NCBI GenBank assembly: GCA_030446955.1
Contig: JAUJMG010000259.1
Coordinates: 1 to 6,184, forward strand
From: Thermomicrobiales bacterium
GTDB taxonomy: Bacteria > Chloroflexota > Chloroflexia > Thermomicrobiales > UBA6265
Length of the DNA: 6,184 nucleotides
Reading direction: 5' to 3'
The translations under genes and the position numbers were made by a program. This document shows positions 1-6,150 of the stretch, piece by piece. The notes under the pieces are model-generated. The model did not search any database, was not told the DNA's origin, and worked only from the letters and a program-made list of their open reading frames with translations. The stretch's first letter is position 1. Each line of letters starts with the position of its first letter.

Positions 1-1
1 C

Positions 2-517
2 ATCGACACCTTAATAATGCGGCTCACCGACATCTTCCTTGCGTTTCCGTCAATGCTGCTTGCCATCGCGCTGACCAGCGCGCTCGGTGTCGCAACCTCG
101 ACGATCAGCATCGCCATTGCGGCGTTCTCTACCCCCGTTTACGTACGCTTGGTCCGGGCAGAAGTTCTCCGCCTGCGTCAGCGTGAGTTTGTCACGGCCG
201 CCCAGTGCATTGGCGCGCCAGCGTCCAGAATCATCTTCAGTCACATCCTGCCAAACAGCATGAGCCCGATCATTATCCAATCCAGCCTTAACGCGGCACT
301 TGCCGTCATAACGGTCTCGGCGCTCTCTTTCATTGGGCTTGGCGTGCAGCCGCCGACTGCCGAGTGGGGCGTGATGCTGGCGGATGGGCGAGGCTTGATG
401 CGGACTGCCCCCTGGGTCACAACATTTCCCGGCATCGCGATTTTCGTCGTGGTGCTGGGCTTCAACCTGTTGGGCGACGGCCTCCGGGACGCCTACGACC
501 CCCGAAGCCGGCGCTAA
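2..517 (+). CDS. ABC transporter permease, DppC/OppC type (5'-truncated by window edge)
   Basis: C-terminal part of an inner-membrane permease of the peptide/opine/nickel (DppC/OppC) ABC importer family, which forms half of the translocation channel. The reading frame is already open at base 2. The residues before the ATG at 17 (IDTLI) fit the family's usual lead-in to MRLTDIFLAFPS, so that ATG is internal and the true start lies outside the window. Visible are about four hydrophobic segments and the cytoplasmic EAA loop that contacts the ATPase (EFVTAAQCIGAP, then ILPN, from about base 185). The conserved SFIGLGVQPPTAEWG stretch and the typical C-terminus LGDGLRDAYDPR, ending at TAA 515-517, follow. 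The family assignment is firm; the substrate cannot be read. The ATPase genes that often follow this permease are not downstream here; a dehydrogenase gene starts about 40 bp later. Confidence 0.93.
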   Translation: MDTLIMRLTDIFLAFPSMLLAIALTSALGVATSTISIAIAAFSTPVYVRLVRAEVLRLRQREFVTAAQCIGAPASRIIFSHILPNSMSPIIIQSSLNAALAVITVSALSFIGLGVQPPTAEWGVMLADGRGLMRTAPWVTTFPGIAIFVVVLGFNLLGDGLRDAYDPRSRR

Positions 518-543
518 AGAGAAGATGCTACTTAGCGGAGCGG

Positions 544-551
544 AAAGGTGA
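544..551 (+). promoter_or_regulatory. Ribosome binding site deciding the dehydrogenase start
   Basis: AAAGGTGA lies 7 bases before the GTG at 559, 4 before the GTG at 556 and 16 before the ATG at 568. Spacing favours GTG 559, although protein homology would begin at the ATG 568 (MKAGVV). The open frame reaches back to 364, but that part overlaps the permease gene and is not credible coding. Confidence 0.5.
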
Positions 552-558
552 AGACGTG

Positions 559-1605
559 GTGGCAACCATGAAGGCTGGGGTAGTTCTCAGGCGGGGCGGT
601 CCGGAAGTGATCAGCACCCAATGTGTCCCACGTCCTGAGATCGGCCCCGAAGACGCGCTGGTGCGTGTGCGAGCATGCGGACTGAACAGGATGGACATCT
701 GGGCGCGTTCCGGTCCTCCCCAGCCGATCTTTCCGTGGAAGGAGCGCGAGTATCCCCTCATCACCGGGAGCGATATCGCTGGGGAAGTCGCCGAGCTAGG
801 CAGCAAAGTCCAATCGTGGGCCGTGGGTGATCGTGTCGTGGTCTACAGTGGACTTTCCTGCGGCAGTTGTGACTACTGCTTGCAAGGAGAGCAGTCGATG
901 TGCCCTCACTATTCCATCCTCGGTGAGCATACGCAAGGAGGCTTTGCGGAATACGTCGTGGTGCCTGCCCATAATCTGCAGAAGATCGAGGATACGTTGG
1001 ATTTCGTGCCCGCCGCCGCGATTCCGGCCGGATTCACGACGGGCTGGCGTCTCGTTGTGACCGCAGGGCAGGTACGTGCGGGGGATGACGTCCTTGTGCT
1101 GGCGGCAGGGGGGAGCGTAGGGGTGGCAGCGATGCAGATTGCGCGCGCTGCCGGAGGGCGGGTGTTTGCGGGCGCTAGCACCGAGGAGAAGCGGAGACGG
1201 GCGGTTGAAGCGGGTGCTGCGGCAGCGGTCGATCAGGCTACGGCGTTCTCCCAGTGGGTGCTGGACCAGACTGACGGTCGCGGGGTCGACATTGTGGTCG
1301 ACTCGCTGGGAATGACTTGGCCGGAGAGCATCCGCAGCCTCGCTCACGGGGGACGGTTGGTCTGCTGTGGGGCCACGCTTGGTAACCGGCCCTCATTCGA
1401 CATTCGTGAACTCTATCAGCGGCATCGCTCGATTGTCGGCGCGCCGATGGGCAACCGAAGCGAATTCAACCGGGTCGTGCGCCTTGTCGAGAAAGGTACT
1501 CTGACGCCAATCATCGACTCAGTGTTCCCCCTCGACGGTCTTGCCGACGCCCACCGACGCGTCGACAGTCGCCAGTTCTTCGGCAAAGTGGTCGTCGCTG
1601 TGTAA
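559..1605 (+). CDS. Zinc-type medium-chain dehydrogenase/reductase (alcohol dehydrogenase family)
   Basis: NAD(P)-dependent oxidoreductase of the MDR superfamily, 348 residues from GTG 559 or 345 from ATG 568, the usual length. Numbered from the ATG, the GroES-like domain carries Cys37 (RACGLNRMD), the usual first catalytic zinc ligand. A structural-zinc cluster Cys98, Cys101, Cys104 and Cys112 (C-x2-C-x2-C-x7-C) follows. The Rossmann domain starts near residue 174 with DVLVLAAGGSVGVAAMQIA. Two oddities: the usual GHE at the second zinc position reads GSD (residues 67-69), as in some MDR subgroups, and the nucleotide loop reads AAGGSVG rather than the common GASGGVG form. Catalytic zinc binding is therefore uncertain while structural zinc looks intact. 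The gene starts 41 bp after the permease stop and ends 50 bp before the LLM gene's start, suggesting co-transcription. Superfamily is certain; substrate (alcohol, aldehyde or enone) is unknown. Confidence 0.92.
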   Translation: MATMKAGVVLRRGGPEVISTQCVPRPEIGPEDALVRVRACGLNRMDIWARSGPPQPIFPWKEREYPLITGSDIAGEVAELGSKVQSWAVGDRVVVYSGLSCGSCDYCLQGEQSMCPHYSILGEHTQGGFAEYVVVPAHNLQKIEDTLDFVPAAAIPAGFTTGWRLVVTAGQVRAGDDVLVLAAGGSVGVAAMQIARAAGGRVFAGASTEEKRRRAVEAGAAAAVDQATAFSQWVLDQTDGRGVDIVVDSLGMTWPESIRSLAHGGRLVCCGATLGNRPSFDIRELYQRHRSIVGAPMGNRSEFNRVVRLVEKGTLTPIIDSVFPLDGLADAHRRVDSRQFFGKVVVAV

Positions 1606-1644
1606 GTGTGCTTGGAGCGCGAACGGATAGGCGTGGCCGAAGAC

Positions 1645-1651
1645 GAGGAGG
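1645..1651 (+). promoter_or_regulatory. Ribosome binding site deciding the LLM oxidoreductase start
   Basis: GAGGAGG, close to the ideal anti-16S match, ends 4 bases before the GTG at 1656. It supports that GTG over the in-frame GTG at 1608, whose extra 16 residues are Arg-rich and unlike the family's N-terminus. Confidence 0.65.
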
Positions 1652-1655
1652 CCAA

Positions 1656-2705
1656 GTGCAGAATCATCGAAAGCCAGTACGCTTCGGAGTTTATTTACCT
1701 GCCTACCACCGTGCGTCTGAGCCTGCGCCTTCAGCGAGGTTTCTCGCGTCATACGCGCACCAGGCAGAAGCCCTCGGGTTCGACAGTCTCTGGGTGATCG
1801 ATCACCTCTTCGTCTCGCCGCCCTCATACTGCGTAGCGTTTCTGGAGCCCTTCAGCGTCCTAGCTGCGGTGGCTGGAAGCACCGAACGGATCACCATCGG
1901 CACCGGGATTCTCGTGCTCCCTTTGAGGGACCCCGTCCTAGTCGCCAAGACCCTCGCCTCCCTCGATGCCATGTCGGAGGGTCGCATTGTCTTTGGCGCC
2001 GGGGTTGGCTGGGACCAACGAGAGTTGGACGCGTGCCAGATCGACCGGTCCAGTCGTGGTCAGCGCATGGACGAGATCCTCGAAATCATCCTGGGGTTGT
2101 GGCGCGAGGATTGCTTCTCGTTCTCTGGTCACCATTTCATGCTCCGCGATGTCCAACTGGAACCCAGGCCGGTCCAACAGCCTCGGCCTAAGATCTGGCT
2201 GGCGGCCGGGACGGTACCCTCCGGCACAAGCAGCCACATCACGCAGGACCACCGATATCGACCGGATCGTGGACTACGTCGTGTCGCACGGTACGGTGAC
2301 ACGCTTATGAGCGCGTACCGGTCAGTACCCGACGGCGACACCAGGTGGCTTCGCAAAGACCGCGAACGCCTGGAACAGTTGGCCATTGAGGAAGGCCGAT
2401 CGCCCAGCGAACTAACGCACGCAATCCAGGACCACATGTACATCCGAATGGACAGTTTGACGACGGCAGTCGAGACGACGGTGAGCCAGTTCACCGCCAA
2501 GCCGTTTGCAGAGATCGCTCCGTACTATTTACTCGGGAGACCGGAAGCAATCATCCCGAAACTCCAAGCGCGGATTGACGCGGGGATCACGGAGCTCGCC
2601 ATCAACTTCATCGACCCAGACCCATCGCAGCTTGAGTTGTTCGCTCACCACATCCGTCCACACTTGCGAGCCGCGTCAGGCGAACTGCCAGCGGGCTCCC
2701 GTTAG
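1656..2705 (+). CDS. LLM class flavin-dependent oxidoreductase (luciferase-like monooxygenase family)
   Basis: A TIM-barrel flavoenzyme of the bacterial luciferase-like superfamily, 349 residues from GTG 1656. Members use FMN or F420. The first strand is VRFGVYLPAY (residues 8-17), followed by AEALGFDSLWVIDHL (38-51). The ERITIGTGILVLPLRDP block (78-93) and the family hallmark SEGRIVFGAGVGWDQREL (107-124) come next, then RGQRMDEILEIILGLW (134-149). Further on come PKIWLAAG and LRRVARYGDTLMSA, the usual cofactor-binding half of the barrel, and a C-terminal helix region ending at TAG 2703-2705. The ERITIGTG...LASLDAMSEGR block resembles F420-dependent subgroups, but the cofactor cannot be settled by eye. 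It follows the dehydrogenase by 50 bp and probably shares its transcript, suggesting consecutive redox steps on one imported substrate (inference). The stop is 3 bp from the stop of a convergent gene. Confidence 0.92.
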   Translation: MQNHRKPVRFGVYLPAYHRASEPAPSARFLASYAHQAEALGFDSLWVIDHLFVSPPSYCVAFLEPFSVLAAVAGSTERITIGTGILVLPLRDPVLVAKTLASLDAMSEGRIVFGAGVGWDQRELDACQIDRSSRGQRMDEILEIILGLWREDCFSFSGHHFMLRDVQLEPRPVQQPRPKIWLAAGTVPSGTSSHITQDHRYRPDRGLRRVARYGDTLMSAYRSVPDGDTRWLRKDRERLEQLAIEEGRSPSELTHAIQDHMYIRMDSLTTAVETTVSQFTAKPFAEIAPYYLLGRPEAIIPKLQARIDAGITELAINFIDPDPSQLELFAHHIRPHLRAASGELPAGSR

Positions 2706-2708
2706 CCA

Positions 2709-3494
2709 CTAACTGAGCCTCAACCAAGCTCGAAGTTGATTGGTGAGTGCTTCGTACGTTCCACGCTGGAGGATCGGACCGACGGCCCGCCAGGCGCCGG
2801 TCTCAGTCTGAACCAGCGCTTGGTCGCCGTTAATTCGGACAAACGCCAGACGGTCTGCGGTCTCGATCGAAAACCAGTCGTAAACGAACGTCGGACTCGT
2901 CACGACGCCGTGGAGGAACAGGGGGTGGTAGGTTCCGTCGACGTGCTGATCGTCCACAAAGACCTCCCGGGCAGCGTAGAATTCGGCGTGTTCGATGATC
3001 AACTCGGTGACGGCCCTGTAGAGTACGGGGTAGAGTGTGGCTCGCTCGTGCCAGCAGGCTGAGTGATCACCGGGTGGGAGCGATGGAACGGGAACCAACG
3101 AGAGGGCGTGTTCAAGTGCCCGCGTTGGATCTTCCCGCACCACCGGTCCCAGATCGAGTTCGGCTCCCTTGACTTGGAACTGGGGTGGGTCATCTCCCCG
3201 AAGAAGGATCGTACCGAGGGGGTCGGACGGATCATCTGCAAGGTGGCCACACGCGAGTCGCCGCGTCAACACGATGCGATCCCAGCCATGCTCGGGGTTG
3301 AACAGTGGCACCGCGTCGATCGCCGCCTCCAGAAAGCGGGCCGCGACAACGCTGTTGGCCAGAAGCCAGCCAACCACGAATGCACGCCGCTCGTCTCCAA
3401 GAGACGGACTGTCCCATGCGCGCCGCAGCTTGGCCAGGATACGGGGCTGACCAGCCCATAGTGTGATCCCGTCGTCAAATTTTTCAGCGCTCAT
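2709..3494 (-). CDS. Hypothetical protein, family not recognised
   Basis: An open frame of 261 residues read leftward, from ATG at 3494-3492 to a TAG at 2711-2709. I do not recognise the family. Coding is credible: it is long, has balanced composition with buried hydrophobic helices (for example RRAFVVGWLLANSVVAARFL near residue 37), and the opposite strand here has only short frames. The protein is probably soluble: I see no signal peptide and no clear membrane helix. The middle (about residues 75-125) is acidic and loop-rich (ADDPSDPLG, RGDDPPQF). The C-terminal half has aromatic-rich strands (FLHGVVTSPTFVYDWF) and ends in a helix (YEALTNQLRAWLRLS). A weak AGGT lies 5-8 bases upstream of the ATG. 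It is convergent with the LLM gene and has no partner on its own strand in the window. A small enzyme or nucleotidyltransferase-like domain is possible but not supported by any motif I can point to. Confidence 0.75.
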   Translation of the reverse strand: MSAEKFDDGITLWAGQPRILAKLRRAWDSPSLGDERRAFVVGWLLANSVVAARFLEAAIDAVPLFNPEHGWDRIVLTRRLACGHLADDPSDPLGTILLRGDDPPQFQVKGAELDLGPVVREDPTRALEHALSLVPVPSLPPGDHSACWHERATLYPVLYRAVTELIIEHAEFYAAREVFVDDQHVDGTYHPLFLHGVVTSPTFVYDWFSIETADRLAFVRINGDQALVQTETGAWRAVGPILQRGTYEALTNQLRAWLRLS

Positions 3495-3581
3495 GTGAAC
3501 CTGCGCTATGTAGGGGTACGGCCAGCGAGGTTTTGTCGCTTCGCTTGTTTTCGGCTTGATTGACCTCAGTGAACGTCTTCT

Positions 3582-3587
3582 ATTATA
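3582..3587 (-). promoter_or_regulatory. Possible -10 box for the minus-strand hypothetical gene
   Basis: Read on the minus strand this is a perfect TATAAT, in an AT-richer patch about 88 bp upstream of the ATG at 3494. No convincing -35 element sits 16-18 bp further upstream, so it rests on the -10 match alone. On the plus strand the same patch reads TTGACC, 15 bp, TATTAT, but no plus-strand gene follows. Confidence 0.3.
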
Positions 3588-3827
3588 CGGTGCTGTGGCT
3601 TCCCTTCCCCGGCGCCAGTCACGCCCTCCATATGCCCTCTAAAGGACGAAGCAGGGTCTTCACAGGCCGTCGTGGCTCCAGGCGCGACCAAGCCCGAATT
3701 CTTCACAAGCACACGACCAGGTCGAAGCGCGGAAAGAGCAGCCTCTGCGGGATGTGACGCTCGACGCCGGCCGGGACTGCACCCGAAGGCGCCGAAATCC
3801 TGGTCACCCACGCTGACGACGAGGTAA

Positions 3828-3841
3828 GGCGTGTCTGCAAA
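3828..3841 (+). repeat. 14-bp direct repeat, copy 1
   Basis: GGCGTGTCTGCAAA occurs here and again, in the same orientation, at 6151-6164, with no clear similarity beyond it. Both copies lie outside the inverted-repeat-bounded element and each is preceded by TAA or TAG. The motif resembles the outer end of an insertion sequence, but this is inference. Confidence 0.55.
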
Positions 3842-3887
3842 CTCGGCACGATTCCCTCGGAGCAAGCGACCCAGCGGGCCGGCCGGG

Positions 3888-3995
3888 TCAGCGCAGTCCG
3901 AGCTGCTCCAGGCGCTTGAGCGTGTCCTCCAGTCCCCAGGCGTGGACGATCCGGCCGTGGCGGACGCGGGCATGGTATGGGGACTGGACCAGCCG
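3888..3995 (-). pseudogene. C-terminal remnant of a SnoaL-like (polyketide cyclase fold) protein
   Basis: On the minus strand, a 35-residue frame follows an in-frame TGA (3998-3996) and ends at TGA 3890-3888. It reads SPYHARVRHGRIVHAWGLED and then TLKRLEQLGLR. This matches the ending typical of SnoaL-like ester cyclases and related small proteins: an R-V-x-x-G-R-I-V strand, a Trp, an ED/WD turn and a last helix ending in QLGL. The rest of the domain (normally about 100 more residues upstream) is not found in frame. The next 35 bp upstream lead into the insertion element at 4028. There is no start codon, so it is a fragment rather than a gene. The in-frame stop lies on the SnoaL side of the element, so truncation is not explained by the insertion alone. 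The assignment rests on pattern recognition of a short tail. Confidence 0.5.
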
Positions 3996-4027
3996 TCAAC
4001 CCCCGCCGACCAGTTTGCCGACAGGCC

Positions 4028-4031
4028 CTAG
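4028..4031. repeat. CTAG flanking the left end (possible target duplication)
   Basis: CTAG abuts the left inverted repeat and is matched by CTAG at 6120-6123. Because CTAG is its own reverse complement, it can be read either as a duplicated 4-bp target or as four more bases of inverted repeat. Confidence 0.6.
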
Positions 4032-4051
4032 CAGGCTGCTGAAAAAAGCCC
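4032..4051 (+). repeat. Left terminal inverted repeat of the insertion element
   Basis: CAGGCTGCTGAAAAAAGCCC pairs with the reverse complement of 6100-6119 at 19 of 20 positions; the mismatch is at position 16 (A here, G in the other end). Confidence 0.85.
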
Positions 4052-4248
4052 AGGACGCAGACCCTGAACTCCGACGGACATACTTCGCCAGGGGGTGCCC
4101 GCGACGTATGGGCCCCCTCGTGGCCGACCGTGCACATCCCGACTGCCGCCTATACTGCCTGCCCCGGCGCGCGGCCACCGGCGTGCGACCGGGCCGCGCT
4201 GAGGAACGACCGGCGTCATCATCCGGCGGGTGGCAGAAGGAGGGCGGT
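4052..4248. other. Left arm of the element, non-coding
   Basis: About 197 bp between the left inverted repeat and the methyltransferase start. TATACT at 4151-4156 is a fair -10 match about 93 bp before the ATG, but no properly spaced -35 is seen (TGCACA at 4131 is only 14 bp away). No other frame here is convincing. Confidence 0.4.
4237..4243 (+). promoter_or_regulatory. Ribosome binding site of the methyltransferase gene
   Basis: AAGGAGG, 5 bases before the ATG at 4249. It fixes that start against the in-frame open sequence running back to 3916, which crosses the inverted repeat. Confidence 0.8.
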
Positions 4249-5268
4249 ATGGTGTTGGGAACCGAGGGGCTCCCGCCGCGGGAGGCGGTGCTGCAGCTGC
4301 TCAGCGCCGCCTGGGTCTCCCACACGATCCGCGCCACGGCCGACCTCGGCCTGGCCGACCACCTGGCCGCCGGCCCCCGCACCCCCGGAGAGTTGGCGGC
4401 GGCGACGGGCGCCCACGCCCCGACCCTCGCCCGCTTCCTGCGGACCCTTGCCGCCCTCGGCCTCTGCGCCACGGAGGCGGACGGCCGGGTGTGCCTGACG
4501 CTGCGCGGCGAGGTCCTGCGCTCCGACGCGCCGAACTCGCTGCGGGCCTACGCCCTGGCGATCCACGCCCCTTGCGCCGAGCGGGCCTGGGACGGGCTGC
4601 CAGAGGCGGTGCGCACCGGCGAGCCAGCCTTCCCCCGCGCCCACGGCCTCAGCCTCTGGGACTACCTGGCCGCCCACCCGGAGGAGGAGGCGCGCTTCGA
4701 CGCCGCCATGACCGGGACGGCCGACGTGCGCGCCCAGGCGCTGCCCGCCGCCTGCGACCTCTCCGCCATGGGCACTCTCGTCGACGTCGGCGGCGGCTAG
4801 GGGCGGCTCCTGGCGGCGGCGTTGACGGCGACGCCCGGCCTGCGCGGCGTCCTCTTCGACCGGCCGGAAGTCCTGCCCGGGGCGGAGACGTTGCTCAGCG
4901 CGGCCGGGGTCCGGGACCGCTGCGAGCTGATCGGGGACGACTTCTTCGCCTCGGTGCCGGGGGGGGACGCCTACGTGCTCGCCTACATCGTCCACGACTG
5001 GCCGGACGCGCAGGCGATCGGGATCCTGCGCGCCTGCCACCGGGCGATGGCGCCGGGGGCGCGGCTCTGGCTCGTGGAACAGGTGGTCCCGCCCGGCGAC
5101 GCCTACGACCGGGCCAAGCTGCTGGACATGCTGATGCTGGTCCTGTTCGGCGCCCAGGAGCGCACCGAAGCCGAGTACCGGGCGCTGCTGGAAGGGGCTG
5201 GGTTCGAGTGGGTCAGCGTCCGCCCGACTGCCACGCCCTTCAGCGTCGTCGAGGCCATACGCCCCTAA
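4249..5268 (+). pseudogene. SAM-dependent O-methyltransferase (class 2 type), interrupted by one amber codon
   Basis: A methyltransferase of the O-methyltransferase family 2 type (plant COMT, CrtF and antibiotic O-methyltransferases), which moves a methyl group from SAM to a hydroxyl on a small aromatic or polyketide-like molecule. The frame runs 340 codons including the final TAA, a normal family length. The N-terminal winged-helix dimerisation domain comes first (residues 10-95: VLQLLSAAWVSHTIRATADL, then TPGELAAATG and FLRTLAALGL). The SAM motif DVGGG is at 179-183. Codon 184 is TAG (4798-4800), where the family often has Gln or His before G-x-L. The frame then continues unchanged through FDRPEVL, GDDFF (near 230) and the catalytic-type IVHDWPDA (His249) to VEAIRP. 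One C-to-T change from CAG would explain the stop. It has a strong ribosome binding site and lies 97 bp upstream of the transposase on the same strand. Substrate unknown. Confidence 0.85.
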
Positions 5269-5301
5269 TCGCTCCGCCGTCGCATGGTGGGCGCTGCCAA
5301 C

Positions 5302-5319
5302 CGGCTCTAGGGCGAGCCG
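5302..5319 (+). terminator. Possible hairpin after the methyltransferase gene
   Basis: CGGCTC and GAGCCG form a perfect 6-bp stem with a 6-base loop, 33 bp past the methyltransferase stop. A competing 7-bp pairing exists between 5299-5305 (AACCGGC) and 5333-5339 (GCCGGTT). There is no T-run, so a terminator role is doubtful; a structure between the two cargo genes is all that is seen. Confidence 0.25.
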
Positions 5320-5365
5320 CCGCGGGGAGTTCGCCGGTTCGCGCGACGGGCGGAGGGAGCCAACG

Positions 5366-5945
5366 ATGCGCGGTCGCCGCAATCCGCAGTTGAGCATGCT
5401 CGCCTTCGTCGACCTCGACGCCCGCATCCCCGCCCACCACCCGCTGCGGGTCGTCAAGCGGCTCGCCGACCGTGCCTTGTCCGAGCTGTCGCCCGTCTTC
5501 GACCACATCTACGCGGTGGGCGGTCGACCGTCGATCCCCCCGAGCGGCTGCTCAAGGCGAGCCTGCTCATCGCCCTCTACCCGATCCGCGCCGAGCGCGC
5601 GAGCGGGGCTTTCGACCTCGCACGCTCGGCGCGGACAAGAGCTACAACACCCGGGAGTGCATCGCTGAGATGCGCAGGCGGAAGGTCACGCCACACGTTG
5701 CCCAGAACACGAACGGGCGGCGCAGCGCTATCGACGGCCGGACCACGTCCTGGCCCGGCTACGCGGCCAGTCAGCGCATTCGGAAGCGGGTGGAAGAGAT
5801 CTTCGGCTGGATGAAGACGGTGGGCGGGTTCCGACGGACACGTTACCGCGGGCATGCGCGCACTCGGTTGGCCGGCTACTTCGTCGCCACTGCCTACAAC
5901 TTGGTGCGGCTGGCTCGGCTGGCTCCCAGTCCGGCCGCTACCTGA
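5366..5945 (+). pseudogene. IS5/IS1182-type DDE transposase, frameshifted and internally deleted
   Basis: Remains of a cut-and-paste DDE transposase. It starts at ATG 5366 behind GGAGG (5352-5356) with the family's N-terminus MRGRRNPQLSMLAFVDLDAR, DHIYAVGGRPSIPP. At the C-run 5536-5541 one C appears to be missing, because the expected continuation ERLLKASLLIALY is read only in another frame from 5542. Near 5592-5605 the sequence jumps to the C-terminal part in a third frame: RERGFRPRTLGADKSYNTREC, then VTPHVAQNTNGRRSAIDGRT and RKRVEEIFGWMKTVGG, ending at TGA 5943-5945. The second Asp (GADKSYN) and the final Glu (RKRVEEIFGWMK) are present, but the first catalytic Asp and the core around it are gone. 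About 76 N-terminal and 115 C-terminal residues remain; from memory of the family, 150 or more residues are missing. The copy is certainly inactive. Confidence 0.9.
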
Positions 5946-6099
5946 ACGGAATCTCCGTCAGGGGCGCCAGACAACGCCGTACAGAGGTCCCGAGCCAGCA
6001 TGCAGCTGCCCCTCGGCACTCCTCTGGGCCACATCCCCGGCTTCGGTCGATGCCAACGGACGCATATCGCCGCCGCCCGCGACCGTTCGGTCCCCCAGG
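5946..6099. other. Right arm of the element, non-coding
   Basis: 154 bp between the transposase stop and the right inverted repeat, rather long for an insertion sequence of this type. It contains a short palindrome GACCGTTCGGTC (6081-6092). No convincing gene is seen on either strand. Confidence 0.4.
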
Positions 6100-6119
6100 G
6101 GGCCTTTTTCAGCAGCCTG
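6100..6119 (-). repeat. Right terminal inverted repeat of the insertion element
   Basis: Reverse complement matches the left end at 4032-4051 at 19 of 20 positions, beginning CAGGCTGCTGAAAAA from 6119 inward. Confidence 0.85.
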
Positions 6120-6123
6120 CTAG
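6120..6123. repeat. CTAG flanking the right end (possible target duplication)
   Basis: CTAG directly outside the right inverted repeat, matching 4028-4031. Confidence 0.6.
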
Positions 6124-6150
6124 TGCGACCACGGCGAGCGGCAGGACTAG

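Larger units (their letters stand above)
3495..3887. other. Intergenic stretch without an intact gene
   Basis: About 390 bp between the start of the minus-strand hypothetical gene and the SnoaL-like remnant. It holds the possible -10 box at 3582-3587 and the 14-bp repeat at 3828-3841. Overlapping minus-strand frames (within 3566-3973 and 3703-4137) are open but match nothing I know; they could be decayed coding sequence, since short stretches such as YLVVSVGDQDFGAF look protein-like. No tRNA, strong terminator or array was seen. Confidence 0.5.
4028..6123 (+). mobile_element. Degenerate IS5/IS1182-type insertion sequence with a methyltransferase passenger gene
   Basis: The segment is bounded by 20-bp inverted repeats (4032-4051 and 6100-6119, 19/20 identical), each immediately flanked by CTAG. 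That fits a 4-bp target duplication or a palindromic extension of the ends; IS5-group elements are known to target YTAR sites. Between the ends, on one strand, lie a broken O-methyltransferase gene and a broken IS5-type transposase gene about 97 bp apart. Base composition is clearly GC-richer than in the genes at 1-3494. No second left-end inverted repeat is visible just upstream of the transposase, so the methyltransferase appears to be inside the same element. The present length is about 2.09 kb; an undeleted parent would be longer by the missing transposase core. With both genes damaged the copy cannot move by itself, though its ends might still serve a transposase supplied elsewhere. Confidence 0.75.

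Noticed and set aside
364..558. N-terminal extension of the dehydrogenase back to an ATG at 364
   Set aside because: It overlaps the permease gene, matches no MDR N-terminus, and a ribosome binding site sits at 544-551.
2230..2310. Possible compensated frameshift in the LLM gene (another frame reads DIDRIVDYVVSHGT)
   Set aside because: The main frame resumes family-like sequence (LRRVARYGDTLMSA) at once and covers the stretch without a stop, so no shift is needed.
2690..2735. Bidirectional terminator between the convergent genes
   Set aside because: Only weak 4-5 bp stems (for example TCAAC with GTTGA) and no T-run were found.
4798..4800. TAG as a pyrrolysine codon or programmed readthrough
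   Set aside because: The position is within the SAM-binding loop of a non-pyrrolysine family, and no special downstream structure is evident. Mutation or sequencing error is simpler.
4230..5393. 387-residue plus-strand frame across the same region
   Set aside because: Extremely Arg/Gly/Pro-rich shadow of the methyltransferase frame. It stays open only because the region is GC-rich.
4219..5508. 429-residue open frame on the minus strand across the methyltransferase
   Set aside because: It is antisense to a recognisable methyltransferase and is full of Arg, Gly, Gln and Ala, the pattern of a shadow frame in GC-rich DNA.
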